This document shows positions 59,903-64,000 of a stretch of DNA of 64,000 bases, one piece after another. A program made the position numbers and the translations under genes. The notes beneath the pieces are model-generated. The model was given only the letters and a program-made list of their open reading frames with translations, was not told the DNA's origin and ran no database searches. The number at the start of each line of letters is the position of its first letter. Positions within the stretch are counted from its first letter, which is position 1. Origin of the DNA: Sphingomonas sp. (lineage in GTDB: Bacteria; Pseudomonadota; Alphaproteobacteria; Sphingomonadales; Sphingomonadaceae); the NCBI RefSeq assembly GCF_017304635.1, contig NZ_JAFKMA010000006.1, forward strand, positions 1 through 64,000. Direction: 5' to 3'.

Positions 59903-61096
59903 TCAGAACCCGCTCGGCGCCGGGGATACCGTCACCGTCGTCCCGCCGCGCACTTCCTGCACCGCCAGCGCACGTTCGGCGACGCCGTCGCGCGCGAAGC
60001 GGAACGCGCCGTCGATGCCGGCGAAACCGTCCTTGTCGCGCAGGCGATCCTCCGGGAACGGCCGCCCGATCCGCCAGTCGCGTGCGATGCGGATCGTCAG
60101 CAGCACCGCGTCATAGCCCATGCTCGACAGGCGATACGGCCCGCTGCCGAACCGCGCGCGATACTTGGCGGCGTATTGGCGGTAGAGCGTGTTGTCGACA
60201 CTGGCGAACCACGCGCCGTTGAGCGCCGGCCGCGTCCCGATCGAGGGGTCGTTGTTCCAGAACTCGACGCCGAGCACGCGGGCGCTCGCCTCGCCCGTGC
60301 GGCGCATGACGGGGACGATCGCCGCCGCGCCGACCCCGGCATCGGCCACCAGCACCGCCCCGACCGGCCCCGACTTGCCGAGCCGCGCCGCCGCCGCGGC
60401 CATCGCGGCGGGCGTATGCTGATAGGTCTGCAACCCGATCACCTTGCCGCCATTGTCCTCGACCGCGCGCAGGAACACGGTCGACGCGCGCTGGCCATAG
60501 ACGCCGCCCGCGACCAGCCCGCCATAGCTCGTGATCCCCTTGCTGTTGGCGTAATCGACCACGCGCGCGATCGATTGCGCCGGCGAATAGCCCATCAGGT
60601 ACGCGCCGCTGCCCGCGAGCGTGGCGTCGTTGGAAAAGCTGATGACCGGCACCCCGGCGCGCTTGGCGACCGGTAGCACCGCGCGCACGTCCTCCGCCAG
60701 CAACGGGCCCAGGATCAGCCGCGCGCCCTCGTCGATCGCCTTCTGCGCCGCCGCCGCCGGCCCGGTCGCGGTGTCGTAGGTGGTGATGCGCAGCGCCGCA
60801 TTGCCGGTATCGAGCAGCGCCAGCTGAGTCGCGTTGGCCAGGCTGCGCCCGACCGCGCCGTTGGTGCCGGTCAGCGGCACCAGCAGCGCGATCATGTGAT
60901 GCTCCTCGTCGGTCGGCAGGCCGGGCATCACCGCGGGCTCGGCCGGCGCGACGACGCGCGGCGGCGGCGCCTGCACGACCGGCGGGCCGGAGCGCGGCAC
61001 CACGCTCGAACAGGCGGAGACGATCGCCGCCAGCGCGACGAGCAGGATTCGCCCCGCGCCGATGCGCCGTTGCGATGTGATTGCCGCCTCTGCCAT
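59903..61096 (-). CDS. penicillin-binding-protein activator (LpoA-like) lipoprotein
   Basis: This is a 397-aa outer-membrane lipoprotein with signal and lipobox IVSAC (C29) and a periplasmic-binding-protein type 1 fold: MIALLVPLTGTNGAVGRSLA, AQKAIDEGARLILGPLLAED and GVPVISFSNDATLAGSGAYL. The family activates peptidoglycan synthases; in E. coli LpoA this fold is the C-terminal part, and here the N-terminal TPR domain is absent. Its ATG is 12 bp from the divergent rsmI start, so the two promoters must overlap the opposite genes. Confidence 0.87.
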   Translation of the reverse strand: MAEAAITSQRRIGAGRILLVALAAIVSACSSVVPRSGPPVVQAPPPRVVAPAEPAVMPGLPTDEEHHMIALLVPLTGTNGAVGRSLANATQLALLDTGNAALRITTYDTATGPAAAAQKAIDEGARLILGPLLAEDVRAVLPVAKRAGVPVISFSNDATLAGSGAYLMGYSPAQSIARVVDYANSKGITSYGGLVAGGVYGQRASTVFLRAVEDNGGKVIGLQTYQHTPAAMAAAAARLGKSGPVGAVLVADAGVGAAAIVPVMRRTGEASARVLGVEFWNNDPSIGTRPALNGAWFASVDNTLYRQYAAKYRARFGSGPYRLSSMGYDAVLLTIRIARDWRIGRPFPEDRLRDKDGFAGIDGAFRFARDGVAERALAVQEVRGGTTVTVSPAPSGF

Positions 61097-61108
61097 GATA
61101 CTCCCCTG

Positions 61109-61948
61109 ATGATCGATACTTTATCGCCCGGACTCTACATCGTCGCGACCCCGATCGGCAATCTCGGCGACTTGTCCCCGCGGGCCGCGCACATCCTGGG
61201 CCACGTCGCCGCGATCGCGGTCGAGGATACCCGCGTTACCGCCGGATTGTTACGCCATATCGGCGCGAAGCGGCCGATGATCGCCTATCACGACCACAAT
61301 GCCGACCGCGTCCGCCCCGGCTTGGTCGCGCGACTGGGGAACGAGGCGATCGCCCTGGTGTCGGACGCCGGGACGCCGCTGATCTCCGATCCCGGCTACA
61401 AGCTGGTGCGCGATGCACGGGCGGCGGGGCATGCGGTGGTGACGATCCCCGGCCCGTGCGCCGCGATCGCCGCGCTGACGCTCGCCGGCCTGCCGACCGA
61501 TCGCTTCCTGTTCGCCGGGTTCCTGCCGGCCAAGGCGGGCGCGAAGGCCAGCGCGATCGCGGAACTGGCGACGATCCGCACGACCCTGGTGCTGTACGAA
61601 TCTGGGCCGCGGCTGGCGGCGACGCTGGCGGCGCTGGTCGACGGGCTCGGCGATCGCGAGGCGGCGGTGACGCGCGAGATCACCAAGAAGTTCGAGGAAG
61701 CGGTGACCGGCACGCTGTCGGCGCTTGCCGCGCGCTATGCCGAGGCGCCGCCCAAGGGCGAGATCGTGGTGGTGGTGGCGCCACCCGGCGAGGCGGCCCC
61801 GGCGAGTGCGGAAGATGCCGACACCGCGCTCGCCGAGGCGCTGACTCGCCTGCCCGCGGCAAAGGCGGCGGGCGAGGTCGCCAGGCGGCTCGGGCTCGAC
61901 CGCAAGGCGCTCTACACCCGCGCCCTCGCGATGAAGGACGCGGGCTAG
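61109..61948 (+). CDS. rsmI: 16S rRNA 2'-O-methyltransferase RsmI
   Basis: RsmI methylates C1402 of 16S rRNA. The 279-aa protein has LYIVATPIGNLGDLSPRA, AVEDTRVTAGLLRHIG, LVSDAGTPLISDPGYKLV and PGPCAAIAALTLAGLPTDRF, all diagnostic. The ATG at 61109 lacks a Shine-Dalgarno. It precedes yraN and gshB in the usual alphaproteobacterial order, interrupted by a small leftward gene. Confidence 0.95.
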   Translation: MIDTLSPGLYIVATPIGNLGDLSPRAAHILGHVAAIAVEDTRVTAGLLRHIGAKRPMIAYHDHNADRVRPGLVARLGNEAIALVSDAGTPLISDPGYKLVRDARAAGHAVVTIPGPCAAIAALTLAGLPTDRFLFAGFLPAKAGAKASAIAELATIRTTLVLYESGPRLAATLAALVDGLGDREAAVTREITKKFEEAVTGTLSALAARYAEAPPKGEIVVVVAPPGEAAPASAEDADTALAEALTRLPAAKAAGEVARRLGLDRKALYTRALAMKDAG

Positions 61949-61952
61949 GCCG

Positions 61953-62240
61953 TTACTTGGTGGTGACCGTCGTGCTGTGGTCGCCGTTCGAGCTGACTGC
62001 GGTCTCGCGCACGGTCTTGTGCGTCACCGTCTTGTGGCCGACCTTGACACCCAGGATGCGCTTGGGCCGATGCGTCTTGCGCTTGGTCAGGTGCGTGACC
62101 TTGGTCGTCCGCGTGGCGACGCCGTTGTCGACGTCGACCTTGCTCTTCACCTCGGTCTTCGCGGTGGTCTGGCCGAGCGCCGGATTGCCGGTCGCGAGCA
62201 GCAGGCCGGCCGCGAGCGGCGCGATAGCGATGATCTTCAT
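61953..62240 (-). CDS. small secreted basic protein
   Basis: This is a 95-aa protein with a signal peptide (MKIIAIAPLAAGLLLATGNP, cleavage near ALGQ) and a mature part rich in Thr, Lys and Val with repeated dipeptides (TRTTKVTHLTKRKTHRPKRI, VSSNGDHSTTVTTK). AAGGAAGG precedes the ATG at 62240. It looks like a short periplasmic or surface protein; no family was recognised. It ends 4 bp from the end of rsmI. Confidence 0.7.
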   Translation of the reverse strand: MKIIAIAPLAAGLLLATGNPALGQTTAKTEVKSKVDVDNGVATRTTKVTHLTKRKTHRPKRILGVKVGHKTVTHKTVRETAVSSNGDHSTTVTTK

Positions 62241-62365
62241 GAACCTTCCTTCCCAAAGCGGACGGGCGCCGCTGACGGGCGCGCCACCGGTATAAATCGC
62301 GGCGGCGGCGATCGATCCCGGTGACGGCGCTTGCACGGCGGCGGACGGCGCGGCAGCGTGCGGCG

Positions 62366-62737
62366 ATGCCCGGCCCCCGCCCGTCCCGAGACCGCCGCGC
62401 CGCCGAAGCCGCGGGGCGGCGCGGCGAGCGAATCGCGGGATGGTGGCTGCGGCTCAAGGGCTGGCGCATCCTCAACCGGCGCGTGCGCACGCCGGCCGGC
62501 GAGGTCGATCTGGTCGCGCGTCGCGGCAATCTGATCGCGTTCGTCGAGGTGAAGGCGCGCGCGACCGAAGCCGAGCTCGACTGGGCGATCGACGAGCGCC
62601 GCCTCGCCCGCGTCGCCGCCGCGGCGGAAGTGCTGATGCCGCGCTATGCCGGGCCGGGCGACGACATCCGCGTCGACGTGATCCTGCTGGCGCCGGGCGC
62701 GCGACCTCGCCATATCGAGAACGCCTGGATCGGGTGA
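62366..62737 (+). CDS. yraN: YraN family (UPF0102) endonuclease-like protein
   Basis: This is a 123-aa protein of the YraN/UPF0102 family, a restriction-endonuclease-like fold with EVDLVARRGNLIAFVEVKAR holding the E-x-D...E-x-K catalytic-like residues. Its cellular role is unclear. The ATG at 62366 is preferred; an upstream GTG at 62321 would add 15 Arg/Ala-rich residues. It lies in the conserved order rsmI-yraN-gshB. Confidence 0.88.
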   Translation: MPGPRPSRDRRAAEAAGRRGERIAGWWLRLKGWRILNRRVRTPAGEVDLVARRGNLIAFVEVKARATEAELDWAIDERRLARVAAAAEVLMPRYAGPGDDIRVDVILLAPGARPRHIENAWIG

Positions 62738-62880
62738 GGCGCAGGCGCGACATCGCTCGCGCCGGTGCGCGGCAGCGCCGCGCCTCGCCCGGCCGGCGGA
62801 CGGCCCTGCCGATCCGGCCGACGACGCGGCTTTGCCGCGGCGCATCGCGATCAGGTGACAGACGGCGCGCGCCACTCTAC

Positions 62881-62927
62881 GTCGCCCCGGCCACCACCCA
62901 GCGGCCCCGGCCTCACGCCGGGGCGAC
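62881..62927. repeat. inverted repeat upstream of gshB
   Basis: GTCGCCCCGG (62881-62890) is exactly inverted as CCGGGGCGAC (62918-62927) with a 27-nt Pro-codon-like loop. It ends 12 bp before the gshB ATG, where it could mask the ribosome binding region. It belongs to the same class of GC-rich intergenic palindromes as the others in the core part. Confidence 0.5.
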
Positions 62928-62939
62928 GAGGATTGAACA

Positions 62940-63896
62940 ATGCCGCTGACCGTCGCCGTCCAGATGGACCCGCTCGAGAGCATCAACATCGCCGGCGATT
63001 CGAGCTTCGCGCTGATGCTGACGGCGCAGGCGCGCGGGCATCGGCTGTTCCACTACACCGCCGACGCGCTCAATTATGCCGACGGCCGCGTCTGGGCGAA
63101 GGCGCATCCGGTGACGGTGGAGCGTGTCGCGGGCAAGCATTTCGCGTTCGGCGATCCGGTGAACCTCGATCTGGGCGCCGAGGCCGACGTCGTGCTGATG
63201 CGGCAGGACCCGCCGTTCGACCTGGGCTACATCACCGCGACGCACCTGCTCGAGCGGATCGCCGACCGCACGCTGGTGGTGAACGACCCGGCGAGCGTGC
63301 GCAACGCGCCCGAAAAGGTGTTCGTGCTCGATTATGCGCGCTTCATGCCGCCGACGCTCGTCACGCGCAGCCTGGAAGAAGCGCGCACGTTCCTGCACCA
63401 GCATGGCGAGATCGTCGTCAAGCCGATCCACGGCAATGGCGGCAAGGCGGTGTTCAAGGTCGGCCACGACGGGCTCAACCTGTCGGCGCTGATCGAGGTG
63501 TTCAACCAGACCTGGCGCGAGCCGCACATGCTCCAGGCGTTCCTGCCCGGCGTGGCGGAGGGCGACAAGCGCATCGTGCTGGTCGATGGCGAGGTCGCCG
63601 GCGCGATCAACCGCGTACCGGGCGAGGGCGAGTTCCGCTCCAACCTGGCGGTCGGCGGATCGGCGGTGAAAACCGAGCTGACGCCCAGGGAGCGCGAGAT
63701 CTGCACGGCGCTCGGCCCCGAACTCAAGCGGCGCGGGCTGTTGTTCGTCGGCATCGACGTGATCGGCGGCGAGTGGCTGACCGAGATCAACGTCACCTCC
63801 CCCACCGGCATCGTCGCGATCGAGCGGCTCGACGGCACCGACGTCGCGGCGATGATCTGGGACGCGATCGAGGCGAAGGTGGCGGCGCGTGGCTGA
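62940..63896 (+). CDS. gshB: glutathione synthase
   Basis: GshB joins gamma-glutamylcysteine and glycine using ATP. The 318-aa protein has VAVQMDPLESINIAGDSSFA, VLMRQDPPFDLGYI, VVKPIHGNGGKAVFKVG (ATP-grasp loop), GEFRSNLAVGG and the C-terminal FVGIDVIGGEWLTEINVTSP. It is complete and intact. Confidence 0.96.
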   Translation: MPLTVAVQMDPLESINIAGDSSFALMLTAQARGHRLFHYTADALNYADGRVWAKAHPVTVERVAGKHFAFGDPVNLDLGAEADVVLMRQDPPFDLGYITATHLLERIADRTLVVNDPASVRNAPEKVFVLDYARFMPPTLVTRSLEEARTFLHQHGEIVVKPIHGNGGKAVFKVGHDGLNLSALIEVFNQTWREPHMLQAFLPGVAEGDKRIVLVDGEVAGAINRVPGEGEFRSNLAVGGSAVKTELTPREREICTALGPELKRRGLLFVGIDVIGGEWLTEINVTSPTGIVAIERLDGTDVAAMIWDAIEAKVAARG

Positions 63897-63917
63897 TCGC
63901 GGCCGGGCTCGCCCAGC

Positions 63918-64000
63918 ATGACCGACTGGTTCCTGAACAATATCGAGCAATGGGGCTATGGCGCGATCTTCGTCTGGATGGCGCTGGAGAACATCATCCC
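63918..64000 (+). CDS. DedA-family membrane protein (5' end only)
   Basis: ATG 63918 opens a frame encoding MTDWFLNNIEQWGYGAIFVW then MALENIIP, the typical N-terminus of DedA/SNARE-associated membrane proteins. The gene continues beyond the window. DedA proteins act in lipid flipping and membrane homeostasis. It starts 21 bp after gshB. Confidence 0.8.
   Translation, partial: MTDWFLNNIEQWGYGAIFVWMALENII

Overview
The window looks like a Sphingomonas-type alphaproteobacterial chromosome carrying most of an integrative and conjugative element (ICE). The evidence is the high GC content, a PEPxxWA-CTERM protein, the dnaK/dnaJ and hrcA/grpE layout, the vgr-related and PCu(A)C genes, and a relaxase/TraG/Trb set of the Tn4371-like type common in sphingomonads. 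This is a reading by eye; no database was searched.

Bases 1 to about 39,400 are mobile or accessory. A candidate oriT (about 205-354) precedes a VirD2/DUF3363-type relaxase, the TraG coupling protein, a CopG-like protein and the Trb mating-pair-formation operon (trbB-C-D-E-J-K-L-F-G-I, 9.6-19.1 kb), closed by a DUF2274 protein and a LysR regulator. Cargo interrupts this set. A VOC protein lies between relaxase and traG. An ArsR/SRPBCC/kinase operon, a methyltransferase/acetyltransferase pair and a broken VOC gene lie between the CopG-like gene and trbB.

After the trb block come two unusual metabolic operons, each holding a copy of the same uncharacterised family (DUF6671). The first is dabB-dabA-cysD-DUF6671 plus an 83-aa protein (20.3-26.5 kb), divergent from a LysR gene. 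It joins an energy-coupled inorganic-carbon accumulator (DAB) to an ATP sulfurylase subunit that has no CysN in the window. The second is ilvD-pyrC-DUF6671-folC (30.4-35.6 kb), enzymes of branched-chain amino acid, pyrimidine and folate synthesis. Between them are a Crp/Fnr regulator, a DUF4386 membrane protein, a nucleotide-sugar-epimerase-like protein and a fragment of a second LysR gene related to the dab-linked one. A TerC/zinc-finger/TerB group follows, with TerB cut by an IS5-family insertion sequence. An excisionase-like HTH gene and a radC 3' remnant mark the probable right edge.

From about 39.6 kb to the end the window is ordinary core chromosome: EF-hand protein, purB, a DUF1800/DUF1501 pair, dnaJ and dnaK (with a sigma-32-type promoter), PCu(A)C chaperone, vgr-related protein, PH-domain protein, PEP-CTERM metalloprotease, threonine synthase, grpE, hrcA, rph, rdgB, a methyltransferase-like protein, CAP protein, hemW, an LpoA-like lipoprotein, rsmI, yraN, gshB and the start of a dedA gene. 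Intergenic spaces here carry palindromic REP/MITE-like repeats that the mobile part seems to lack.
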